NCBI GenBank assembly: GCA_900548705.1
Contig: URLF01000084.1
Span: 1 to 10,808, forward strand
Direction of reading: 5' to 3'
Length of the DNA stretch: 10,808 nt
DNA from: an uncultured Porphyromonadaceae bacterium
Lineage (GTDB): Bacteria; Bacteroidota; Bacteroidia; Bacteroidales; Muribaculaceae
Within the stretch, counting starts at the first letter, position 1. Each line of letters begins with the position of its first letter. The notes under the pieces were generated by a model. The model had not been told where the DNA came from. It saw nothing but the letters and a program-made list of their open reading frames with translations, and searched no databases. A program made the position numbers and the translations under genes. Below are positions 1-6,567 of the stretch, in pieces.

Positions 1-662
1 CCGCCGATAGCATTCCCCTCCGCGCCCAAATCGGTCACCTGCTTGGCCGCTTCACGACGCAAGTCAGGGAAGGTGCAACCCTGCACAATGGGGAAAAATG
101 CCTGGGAATATCCATACAAAGGCTCAGTCTCATTGAAATGCTTCCACCCTCGGCGTAGCCATTTCATTGTCAAATCAAGTGACTTGCGGGCATATCCCCA
201 TTCGGAAGTCCCCGGGGGACATTCATCAAGGGCCATCATAATGTCCGATCCGATTTCACGCTGGATATCGACAACCCTTTCAGGTGTGAACAGATGTTTT
301 GAGCCATCGATATGGCTTCGGAACCACGCCCCCTCTTCCGTGAGCTTGCGGCGTTCCGAAAGGGAAAACACCTGGAAGCCACCTGAATCAGTCAGGATGG
401 GCCGTTCCCATCCCTCAAACTTATGCAGACCGCCGGCTTTGCGCAATATTTCCGTTCCCGGACGCAAATAGAGATGGTAAGTATTGCCGAGAATAATCTG
501 AGCCTTTATATCATCGCGGAGCTCGCGGGCATGGACACCCTTGACGGCTCCGACAGTTCCGACAGGCATAAAAACAGGAGTCAGGATTTCACCGTGGCCG
601 GTCGAAATCCTGCCTGCTCGGGCGGCTGTCCCACCCGGATTGGCTTCCAGTTTAAAATCCAT
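1..662 (-). CDS. tgt: Queuine tRNA-ribosyltransferase (tRNA-guanine transglycosylase), N-terminal part
   Basis: Reading the minus strand from the ATG at 662-660 gives an open frame of 220 codons that leaves the window at its left edge, so the C-terminal part is missing. The enzyme swaps guanine 34 in the anticodon of GUN-type tRNAs for the queuosine precursor preQ1, in the cytoplasm. Visible family hallmarks are the start MDFKLEANPG, the block TPVFMPVGTVGAVKGV (about residues 28-43), GNTYHLYLRPG (59-69), and TDSGGFQVFSL (91-101), whose Asp92 matches the catalytic general acid/base aspartate of bacterial TGT. It also has a DIMMALDECPP segment and ends in IGG, just before the expected GGLxVGE substrate loop. 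The nucleophilic aspartate and the zinc-binding cysteines lie outside the window. A -7 box about 30 bases upstream supports the start. The product is read directly from well-conserved motifs and I am very sure of it. Confidence 0.97.
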   Translation of the reverse strand, partial: MDFKLEANPGGTAARAGRISTGHGEILTPVFMPVGTVGAVKGVHARELRDDIKAQIILGNTYHLYLRPGTEILRKAGGLHKFEGWERPILTDSGGFQVFSLSERRKLTEEGAWFRSHIDGSKHLFTPERVVDIQREIGSDIMMALDECPPGTSEWGYARKSLDLTMKWLRRGWKHFNETEPLYGYSQAFFPIVQGCTFPDLRREAAKQVTDLGAEGNAIG

Positions 663-690
663 TCGAATATTTGAAAATCCTATATGACCG

Positions 691-698
691 CAAAGTTA
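691..698 (-). promoter_or_regulatory. Candidate -7 promoter box of tgt
   Basis: On the minus strand this reads TAACTTTG, an exact match to the Bacteroidetes -7 consensus TAnnTTTG. It lies 28 bases upstream of the tgt ATG and would give a leader of roughly 20-25 bases. The expected -33 position holds only TTTT, part of a palindrome at 704-721. The match is direct; promoter function is inferred. Confidence 0.65.
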
Positions 699-703
699 GT
701 GAT

Positions 704-721
704 TTTTTCCCGAAGGAAAAA
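704..721. repeat. Perfect 7-bp inverted repeat in the tgt/rhomboid divergent intergenic region
   Basis: TTTTTCC (704-710) and GGAAAAA (715-721) are perfect inverted copies around a CGAA loop. The element occupies the place where the -33 contacts of the leftward tgt promoter should be. It also lies upstream of the rightward -7 box at 759-766. It may be an operator-like site or a small hairpin; the two genes are divergent, so it is not a terminator for either. Confidence 0.45.
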
Positions 722-758
722 GGATTGGGACGCGCGGCTATGTTTGAGAAAAAATTCG

Positions 759-766
759 TAACTTTG
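759..766 (+). promoter_or_regulatory. Candidate -7 promoter box of the rhomboid operon
   Basis: TAACTTTG matches TAnnTTTG exactly and lies 50 bases before the ATG of the first rhomboid. No convincing TTTG is found 19-21 bases upstream; the only nearby one, at 742-745, is too close. The predicted leader of about 45 bases contains a short hairpin at 783-799. Confidence 0.6.
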
Positions 767-782
767 CAGGATAAGCAACCTC

Positions 783-799
783 GCAGGCTTTCTGCCTGC
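783..799 (+). promoter_or_regulatory. Short hairpin in the predicted leader of the rhomboid operon
   Basis: GCAGGC (783-788) and GCCTGC (794-799) form a perfect 6-bp GC-rich stem with a five-base loop, ending 17 bases before the start codon at 817. It would lie in the 5' leader made from the -7 box at 759-766. It may affect translation or transcript stability, or be chance. Confidence 0.3.
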
Positions 800-816
800 C
801 CAATAACCGTTTAGTT

Positions 817-1578
817 ATGAGTTTCAAAGACAGATTTCTCAACTTGCCTCCGGTGACCAAGAATCTGCTGATCATAAACATAATAGTATATCTGTTTATG
901 GCCCTTGTGCCTCGTGCGGGGATGCAGATTGAACAATACGGAGCCTTGTATTACTTCACATCCGACCAGTTCCTTCCCTGGCAGCTGGTCAGCTATATGT
1001 TTATCCACGCCAATTTCTGGCACTTATTCTTCAACATGTTCTCCCTGTGGATGTTCGGCGTGATTGTGGAACGCACACTCGGCTCACAGAAGTTTCTCCT
1101 GTACTATATCAGTTGCGGACTTGGAGCTGCATTGATTCAGGAAGGGGTATTCGCCCTGATGATCAACCATTATGCCGGACTTTTCAGCAACGGGGATGCG
1201 CTTTGCGGACTGCTGCGTGAAAGCCATGTCACATATGGCCAGCTCTTTGACCTTGGCATAAATCCCGACGAACCCGCCGTGGGCGCGCTTCTTGGTCTTT
1301 ATCATACACCGACAGTCGGAGCCTCCGGTGCCATATACGGCATACTGCTCGCTTTTGGGTTCCTGTATCCCCAGATGAGAATTTACCTGATGTTCCCGCC
1401 CGTCCCAATGAAAGCGCGCACAGCTGTGATTATGTTCGCTGCCATCGAACTACTTCTGGGTATTTACAACAGCCAGGCTGACACCGTCGCACATTTCGCC
1501 CATCTCGGCGGGATGCTGATTGGTATAATTATCCTACTTTGGTGGAAAAAGTCAGGTACTCTACGCAGTCTATATTGA
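817..1578 (+). CDS. Rhomboid-family intramembrane serine protease (first of two)
   Basis: This 253-residue integral membrane protein has the full rhomboid signature. HANFWHLFFN supplies His64, His69 and Asn73 with the HxxxxHxxxN spacing of the oxyanion region. GASG holds the nucleophile Ser170, and FAHLGGM holds the catalytic His229. Six hydrophobic segments can be placed at about 16-34, 58-80, 92-115, 167-183, 200-217 and 226-245. Rhomboids cut transmembrane segments of other proteins inside the inner membrane. Between helices 3 and 4 there is a long polar loop (about 118-165) that should face the periplasm and is much longer than in E. coli GlpG; from memory, similar loops occur in other Bacteroidetes rhomboids. 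A second rhomboid begins 11 bases downstream, so the two are almost certainly cotranscribed. The substrate is unknown. The ATG is chosen because the first helix follows it directly and a -7 box lies 50 bases upstream. Confidence 0.95.
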   Translation: MSFKDRFLNLPPVTKNLLIINIIVYLFMALVPRAGMQIEQYGALYYFTSDQFLPWQLVSYMFIHANFWHLFFNMFSLWMFGVIVERTLGSQKFLLYYISCGLGAALIQEGVFALMINHYAGLFSNGDALCGLLRESHVTYGQLFDLGINPDEPAVGALLGLYHTPTVGASGAIYGILLAFGFLYPQMRIYLMFPPVPMKARTAVIMFAAIELLLGIYNSQADTVAHFAHLGGMLIGIIILLWWKKSGTLRSLY

Positions 1579-1589
1579 ACTGAGCAATT

Positions 1590-2339
1590 ATGTCTAAAAC
1601 AGCCCGCGCGACACTCTATCTGGTGACTGCCAATCTGGCCGTCTACCTCATCGTGCTGTGCGCGTGGATTGTGAAAGGGTTCTTCCCGGAATTGACAGAG
1701 GATGTCATCCGTATCCTGTCGTTGTGTCCCTCTTTCTATGGATATTACCTCGCCCCTTGGTCCATCGTGACATATATGTTCACCCATCTGAGCTTTGTGC
1801 ATTTGACAGTCAACATGCTCTGGCTTGTCGGATTCGGCCCTATGATGAAGGCAGGATGGAAATGGACCGTCATCACCTACTTGGCTGGCGGAATCTGCGG
1901 GGCACTCGCATTTATGGTCGCCGCAGCGACAAGTGGCAACAACGTGAATGATTTGGCCGGCGCTTCAGCATCCGTCATCGCGGTGGTGATTGCTACTGCC
2001 TGCCTCTCTCCCGACAGGCAGCTCCGGCTTTTCCTTGTCGGAAATGTCAGGCTCAAATGGATTGCCCTGCTCGCCACTGTCACGATATTCCTTGCCTCCA
2101 ACTCTTTCTCTCCGGTCACTGCCGCCCATATGGGAGGCATGCTTGCCGGCATAGCGATAGGATTCGGGCTGAGACTGCGTGAACGGATTCTCACCAACAA
2201 AGCGATGGAATCTGCCCGACAGCGGACCAGACGCATGAGCCTGCTCCACAAGGCGACACAATCCGGTTTCGCATCGCTGTCAGAACCAGAACGTCTCGAA
2301 CTATTCAATCTAAAGAACATAAATGTGAATCAACGCTGA
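1590..2339 (+). CDS. Rhomboid-family intramembrane serine protease (second of two), GASA active site and C-terminal tail
   Basis: This 249-residue protein is a second, clearly diverged rhomboid rather than a recent copy of its neighbour. THLSFVHLTVN provides His66, His71 and Asn75, and AHMGGM provides catalytic His180. The nucleophile Ser126 sits in GASA rather than the usual GxSG, so the residue after the serine is alanine. All catalytic residues are present and it is probably active, but the change deserves a test. After the last helix (about 178-194) there is a basic cytosolic tail of about 55 residues ending in SGFASLSEPERLELFNL. This resembles the conserved C-terminal tail that I recall from many Bacteroidetes rhomboids. 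The gap to the upstream rhomboid is 11 bases and to the downstream EEP gene 28 bases, with no terminator in either, which supports one operon. Confidence 0.93.
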   Translation: MSKTARATLYLVTANLAVYLIVLCAWIVKGFFPELTEDVIRILSLCPSFYGYYLAPWSIVTYMFTHLSFVHLTVNMLWLVGFGPMMKAGWKWTVITYLAGGICGALAFMVAAATSGNNVNDLAGASASVIAVVIATACLSPDRQLRLFLVGNVRLKWIALLATVTIFLASNSFSPVTAAHMGGMLAGIAIGFGLRLRERILTNKAMESARQRTRRMSLLHKATQSGFASLSEPERLELFNLKNINVNQR

Positions 2340-2367
2340 CACATTTTTTATTCCGTAATCATCAACC

Positions 2368-3567
2368 GTGAACAAGGAGACTATACTGAAAATACTGACA
2401 ATTTCCGGATATGTGATCAATGGGCTGCTTATGCTGGTAACACTTATGGCCGCATATGGAGGAGTTGTCAATCCGGAGACATCAACCATACCGGCGATTC
2501 TCGCCATGACCTTCCCGTTATGGTTAGGTCTGACAATCGTGGCCTTGGTGATTGATCTGATCTTCAACCGACTTATGGCCATAATTCCGGGGGCAACGGT
2601 AATATTGTGTCTCGGGCCAATCCTGAGTTTCTGTCCATTGAATCTTTCCCGGGAGAAACTGACTCCGGAAGAGGAAGCCCGCAGCTTCACCTTCATGAGT
2701 TACAATGTCTACGGACTCAATGACTACCATCTTCCATTACCGACCACAAAAGACACCACGAACCTCTTTAATGAGGCCATGGCAGGGAAGTCGAATCCCA
2801 CGATGTCATATATTTTAAAGCAAGACGCCGACATCGTATGCCTTCAGGAATTCTGGTGGACTCTCAAGCCTAACCACCGACGAATCTCCCCCGCACTCCT
2901 TGATTCCATTTTTGACGCTTATCCTTATCGAGTGATGGGAGCGGGCAACGCGGTGATTTCAAAATTCCCCATATATCCGGTCAAACTCCCCAAGCTCAAC
3001 GACCCATCTGCATTTCATATCGCAGTCGTCGCGGAGATACAAGGCCACCGTACCCTCATCGTCAGCGCCCACCTTCAGTCCATCGGCCTGGATTCATCAG
3101 ACAAAGCCCTTTACCATGAAATCACAGAAGGGGAAGGAGGACGCAAAGCCATATCAGGAGCCAAACGGAAACTGCTATCCAAACTGTCGACAGCTTTCCG
3201 CAACCGTGCCGAACAGGCCAAACTGATAAGGCAACAGATAGACTCCATAGGTATAGAGAATGTGATAATTGCGGGGGACTTCAACGACATCCAGGATTGT
3301 TACGCTATCAGGCAACTTGCCCGCGATGATTTCAAAAGCGCGTTTGCGATGGCCGGTTTCGGACCGGTAATCACATACCACGCCAACCGTTTCTATTTCC
3401 AGATAGACCATATATTATATCGTGGAAAACTTGAGGCCATCGATTTCAAGAAATTTGACTTTGACCGCTCAGACCACTACCCTATCCAAGCTCGCTTCTT
3501 ATGGTCACAGAAAGCGCCACAGGTCGACCGTCATCTCAAAGGGATAGACCTCATCAACCGCCAGTGA
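2368..3567 (+). CDS. Membrane-anchored endonuclease/exonuclease/phosphatase (EEP) family protein, GTG start
   Basis: The 399-residue reading frame starts at GTG and gives MNKETILK followed by three hydrophobic segments (about 9-30, 41-62 and 69-91). A soluble EEP-fold metal-dependent phosphoesterase domain runs from about 105 to 378. Its active-site motifs are all present: FMSYNVYG (Asn113), DADIVCLQE (Glu161), SAHLQS (His235), AGDFNDI (Asp304 and Asn306), IDHIL (Asp347 and His348) and the final SDHYP (Asp369 and His370). The family includes nucleases, sphingomyelinases and inositol phosphatases, so the substrate cannot be assigned. The positive-inside rule puts the N-terminus in the cytoplasm and, after three crossings, the catalytic domain in the periplasm. 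The next in-frame ATG lies inside the first hydrophobic segment and would truncate it, so the GTG start is preferred. It follows two rhomboids within 28 bases and is probably in their operon. Confidence 0.9.
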   Translation: MNKETILKILTISGYVINGLLMLVTLMAAYGGVVNPETSTIPAILAMTFPLWLGLTIVALVIDLIFNRLMAIIPGATVILCLGPILSFCPLNLSREKLTPEEEARSFTFMSYNVYGLNDYHLPLPTTKDTTNLFNEAMAGKSNPTMSYILKQDADIVCLQEFWWTLKPNHRRISPALLDSIFDAYPYRVMGAGNAVISKFPIYPVKLPKLNDPSAFHIAVVAEIQGHRTLIVSAHLQSIGLDSSDKALYHEITEGEGGRKAISGAKRKLLSKLSTAFRNRAEQAKLIRQQIDSIGIENVIIAGDFNDIQDCYAIRQLARDDFKSAFAMAGFGPVITYHANRFYFQIDHILYRGKLEAIDFKKFDFDRSDHYPIQARFLWSQKAPQVDRHLKGIDLINRQ

Positions 3568-3622
3568 ACTTAGCCACATAGATACTTAATAAACACCCTA
3601 ATCCATAACCCCAAAGTAGCTT

Positions 3623-5737
3623 ATGAAACCAATCATTTTCGGATTCTGCTGCATGGCAGCCGCCGGTATGGTCTTCCTCTCCGGATGCGGCAAGCAGGAA
3701 AGGGAAAACCCTTTCATGAAAGCCTACGACACCCCCTACGGCATCCCTCCCTTCGAGGAAATCCAGATTTCCGACTACGAACCGGCGTTTGATGCCGGTA
3801 TCGCCGAGGCCAAGGCTTCTATCGACTCGATAACAGCCAACACCGAGGCTCCTTCTTTTGACAACACGATTCTGCCGCTCGACAATCTCAGCCCGACACT
3901 CGACCGTGTTGTGTCGGTGATGTTCGCATTGGCTGAGGCAGACGCGTCTCCCGAACTGGCAGCCGTAAACGAGAAGCTTATGCCCAAATATACGGCATTC
4001 ACGGACGAGATGATGATGAACCAGGCTCTGTTCGCCCGTGTCAAGACTCTTTACGAAAACATCGACACTGTAAACCAGCCTCTCGACGAACGTCGTGCCA
4101 TCACCGACACCTACACCCAGTTTGTACGTCGCGGTGCCCTCCTGTCCCCTGAGAAACAAGCCAAACTGAAAGAGGTCAACGGAAAACTTACCGATCTCTA
4201 TCTGAAATACAACAAGAACCTTCTCAACGCCAACAACACCTTCGAGATTGTCGTTGACAAGAAGGAAGACCTCGCAGGACTTCCTCAGACCACCATCGAC
4301 AATGCTGCCGCCGAGGCAAAAGAACGCGGCAAAGAGGGCAAATGGGTGTTCACCCTCCATGCCCCCAGCCGTCTGGCAGTGCTCCAGTACGCCGACAACC
4401 GCGACCTACGCGAGAAAATGTGGAAGGGCTATACCACCAACGCCACAACCGGTGACAATGACAATCGCCCTGTCATCAACCAGATTCTCAAAGAACGTGC
4501 CAAGAAAGCCGCCCTGCTCGGCTACAAGGATTTCGCATCCTATATGACAGCTGACAAGATGGCCAAGACTCCCGAAGCCGCCGAGGAACTTCTCATGAAG
4601 ATATTTGTTCCCGCCAAGAACAAGGTGGCCGAAGAGGTAAAGGTCATGCAGGAACTCAGCAATTCACTCGGCAACAATTTCGAGATAGCACCTTGGGACT
4701 ACTACTATTTCGCCGAAAAGGTACGTCAGAGAGATTTCGCCCTTAACGAGGCTGAAATCCGTCCCTACTTCGCTGTGGACTCTGTACGCAAGGGCATCTT
4801 CGCCATGGCAAACAGACTTTATGGTCTGACCTTCGAGGAGATGCCTGACGCGCCGAAATATCATCCCGATGTCAAGGTTTACGATGTGAAGGATGAGAAG
4901 GGCGAGCATCTCGCAGTCTTTATGACCGACTACTTCACCCGTCCGTCAAAACGCCAGGGCGCATGGATGGAGGAACTGAAAACCTCATGGGTAAATCCTG
5001 ACGGCACTGTTGAGCGTCCCATCATTTACAATGTGGGCAATTTCGCACCTCCCACAGCCGATGCCCCGGCACTGCTCACCATCGACGACGTCCAGACCAT
5101 GTTCCACGAATTTGGCCACGGGCTTCACGGAATGCTCTCGCGTGTAAGGCTCAAGAGCCAGAGCGGCACATCGGTAGATCGTGATTTCGTGGAGTTCCCC
5201 TCCCAGTTCCATGAACACTGGGCCTTCGATCCTGAAATGCTCAAAGTCTACGCCCACCATTATAAGACAGGCGAACTGATTCCTGACTCGCTCGTGCAGA
5301 AAATCAACGCCGCCTCCAAGCACAACATGGGCTTCATGACAACCGAACTTGCCGGAGCTGCCCTTCTTGACCTCAAATGGGGACATCTCAATCCTGAAGG
5401 GGACATCGATGTGGACGCTTTCGAGAAGCAGGTTGCTGACGAGTTAGGCATGCCCGCCCAGCTCACCTTCCGCTACCGTTCTCCCTATTTCAAGCACATT
5501 TTCGGAGATGATGGCTATGCTTCTGGATATTACACATATCTCTGGGCCGAGGTATTTGATGCGGATGCCTACGAGCTTTTCCGCGAAAAGGGCGTATTCA
5601 ATCCCGAACTCGCAGGAAAAATCAAACACATACTTGAAAGTGGAGCAGCCGAAGACCCGATGGTGCTTTACGAATCTTTCGCAGGACGCAAACCTTCTGC
5701 TGATGCCATACTCCATCAGCGTGGCCTTGTGAAATAA
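3623..5737 (+). CDS. M3-family zinc metallopeptidase, peptidyl-dipeptidase (Dcp) type, lipoprotein
   Basis: This 704-residue protein belongs to the thimet oligopeptidase/Dcp family, which removes dipeptides or cuts short peptides with one zinc ion. The zinc site is clear: HEFGH at 495-499 gives His495, Glu496 and His499, and DFVEFPSQ about 25 residues later gives the third ligand, Glu524. Other family blocks include KTPEAAEELL near 315 and RSPYFKHIFGDDGYASGYYTYLWAEVFDADAYE near the C-terminus. The N-terminus is a lipoprotein signal peptide with lipobox LSGC and Cys22, followed by GKQEREN, so the mature enzyme should be membrane-anchored on the periplasmic side or exported to the outer membrane. 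Whether the residues after the cysteine form a Bacteroidetes surface-export signal is unclear. It lies 55 bases after the EEP gene with no terminator or good -7 box between, so readthrough from that operon is possible. The length is usual for the family. A strong terminator follows. Confidence 0.94.
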   Translation: MKPIIFGFCCMAAAGMVFLSGCGKQERENPFMKAYDTPYGIPPFEEIQISDYEPAFDAGIAEAKASIDSITANTEAPSFDNTILPLDNLSPTLDRVVSVMFALAEADASPELAAVNEKLMPKYTAFTDEMMMNQALFARVKTLYENIDTVNQPLDERRAITDTYTQFVRRGALLSPEKQAKLKEVNGKLTDLYLKYNKNLLNANNTFEIVVDKKEDLAGLPQTTIDNAAAEAKERGKEGKWVFTLHAPSRLAVLQYADNRDLREKMWKGYTTNATTGDNDNRPVINQILKERAKKAALLGYKDFASYMTADKMAKTPEAAEELLMKIFVPAKNKVAEEVKVMQELSNSLGNNFEIAPWDYYYFAEKVRQRDFALNEAEIRPYFAVDSVRKGIFAMANRLYGLTFEEMPDAPKYHPDVKVYDVKDEKGEHLAVFMTDYFTRPSKRQGAWMEELKTSWVNPDGTVERPIIYNVGNFAPPTADAPALLTIDDVQTMFHEFGHGLHGMLSRVRLKSQSGTSVDRDFVEFPSQFHEHWAFDPEMLKVYAHHYKTGELIPDSLVQKINAASKHNMGFMTTELAGAALLDLKWGHLNPEGDIDVDAFEKQVADELGMPAQLTFRYRSPYFKHIFGDDGYASGYYTYLWAEVFDADAYELFREKGVFNPELAGKIKHILESGAAEDPMVLYESFAGRKPSADAILHQRGLVK

Positions 5738-5790
5738 GCCCGGCTCCCGATTGAGCAATCCACATTTTATAAAATTCCGACCTTAACTAA

Positions 5791-5830
5791 AAAAATCCGG
5801 ACATGCTGTAATATGCGTGTCCGGATTTTT
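5791..5830 (+). terminator. Rho-independent terminator after the M3 peptidase gene
   Basis: A perfect 13-bp stem is formed by AAAAATCCGGACA (5791-5803) and TGTCCGGATTTTT (5818-5830) around a 14-base loop. The T-run forms the right arm end. It lies 54 bases after the stop codon of the M3 peptidase. The A-run on the left makes it potentially bidirectional. Confidence 0.92.
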
Positions 5831-6031
5831 CATATTTGCCCTGTTGAAAATTTGTCCACACGCCATCTTAAAATCGCAACTGTATGATGTAGACCATATT
5901 TCTACTATTTTTAGCCATTGCAGCCACAGCCTTTACAATCTGTAAGAATTGTCCCTACCGCTTAACCCTCATTTAGAATTGTTAAAAACTGTAACACTCT
6001 ACCAGCTCTTTCAAAATTTACATTTTTGTAT

Positions 6032-6039
6032 TAATTTTG
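6032..6039 (+). promoter_or_regulatory. Candidate upstream -7 box of the HTH gene (P1)
   Basis: TAATTTTG matches TAnnTTTG exactly. TTTC at 6009-6012 is a three-of-four match to the -33 element TTTG, 19 bases upstream, which is the usual spacing. This promoter would give a leader of about 40 bases before the ATG at 6085. Confidence 0.6.
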
Positions 6040-6069
6040 CGCTTGAAAACTCTTTTTACCACAACATCA

Positions 6070-6077
6070 TAACTTTG
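6070..6077 (+). promoter_or_regulatory. Candidate second -7 box of the HTH gene (P2), close to the start codon
   Basis: TAACTTTG matches TAnnTTTG exactly but ends only seven bases before the ATG at 6085. A transcript from it would start at or next to the start codon and would be leaderless or nearly so. No TTTG is found at the -33 distance, so it is weaker than P1. Confidence 0.35.
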
Positions 6078-6084
6078 TTTAGGC

Positions 6085-6357
6085 ATGGCTACCAACCCTG
6101 TTTCTACTTTGGCCGAAGATTGTGGCATTAAGGTCCACATCGGTTCTCTCATAAGCGATGAACTACGCCGTCAAAGGCGTCCGGCCGCCTGGCTGGCCCA
6201 GGAAATCTGCTGCGACCGCACCAATGTTTACAAAATTATGAGGAAGGGCTCTATCGATACGGAGTTATTATGCAGGATTTCCGTAGCTCTTTCCCACGAC
6301 TTTTTCGCTGAATTACAATCAGCTTGCGGATTCACCAAGCCGCGTCGCCGCGACTGA
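6085..6357 (+). CDS. Small helix-turn-helix DNA-binding protein (XRE-like)
   Basis: This 90-residue protein has a compact helix-turn-helix core at about residues 18-75: HIGSLISDELRRQRR, then WLAQEICCDRTNVYKIMRKGSIDTELLCRIS and VALSHDFFAEL. The pattern of a CDRTNVYKI recognition helix followed by SIDTELLxRIS and a HDFF end is, from memory, that of a common group of small Bacteroidetes XRE-type proteins. It lacks any effector or dimerisation domain beyond this fold, and ends in a basic tail (KPRRRD). It probably binds DNA as a dimer in the cytoplasm; its targets are unknown, with its own promoter region and the adjacent barrel genes as obvious candidates. It stands alone, with a 347-base gap before it and 210 bases after. 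The start is fixed by the two upstream -7 boxes, the closer one only seven bases away. Confidence 0.8.
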   Translation: MATNPVSTLAEDCGIKVHIGSLISDELRRQRRPAAWLAQEICCDRTNVYKIMRKGSIDTELLCRISVALSHDFFAELQSACGFTKPRRRD

Positions 6358-6389
6358 CGCCATCCAGGCTGCCTGCGAATCAGTTTTAT

Positions 6390-6431
6390 CCGGCCCCCGC
6401 CATATGTAACAATGACATTGGCGGGAGCCGG
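6390..6431 (+). terminator. GC-rich hairpin after the HTH gene, possible terminator without a U-run
   Basis: CCGGCCCCCGCCA (6390-6402) and TGGCGGGAGCCGG (6419-6431) pair over 13 positions with one mismatch, around a 16-base loop. It begins 33 bases after the HTH stop codon. No T-run follows on either strand, so it is not a classic intrinsic terminator. It could end transcription weakly, protect the 3' end of the HTH transcript, or act in a longer leader of the next gene. Confidence 0.5.
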
Positions 6432-6567
6432 TCGCATATATTGGTCCATGAACATTTTCCGGGTATATATCTGTTTTACTCATATCTGTGGGAAAACTCA
6501 CCAATCTTTCCACTCCATACATTGCCACCAATTCGTGCTGATAAGTAAAACATAACCGTTCGAGAAA

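Larger units (their letters stand above)
5738..6084. other. 347-base AT-rich intergenic region between the M3 peptidase and the HTH gene
   Basis: Besides the terminator and two -7 boxes listed separately, this stretch shows no credible gene. The longest small frame, from 5949, begins in AT-rich sequence, has no family resemblance and runs across the real HTH start. AGAATTGT occurs twice in direct orientation, at 5945-5952 and 5975-5982, a period of 30 bases. GTTA and TAAC flank seven bases at 5981-5995. These could be regulator half-sites for the HTH promoter, but short AT-rich repeats also arise by chance. No RNA gene could be recognised. Confidence 0.5.

Noticed and set aside
43..471. Plus-strand open frame of 142 codons
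   Set aside because: It lies wholly opposite the tgt coding region, which has unmistakable family motifs; the plus-strand product resembles nothing.
742..745. TTTG as the -33 element of the rhomboid promoter
   Set aside because: It is only 13 bases from the -7 box, too short for the usual spacing of about 19-21.
3568..3622. Possible separate promoter for the M3 peptidase
   Set aside because: No TAnnTTTG box was found in this 55-base gap, so I did not list one; cotranscription or a degenerate promoter both remain open.
3554..4360. Minus-strand open frame of 268 codons opposite the M3 peptidase
   Set aside because: It is antisense to the conserved M3 reading frame and has a composition typical of a mirrored coding strand; no domain is visible.
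5949..6131. 60-codon open frame overlapping the HTH start
   Set aside because: It lies in AT-rich regulatory DNA, has no family resemblance and conflicts with both -7 boxes and the real HTH frame.
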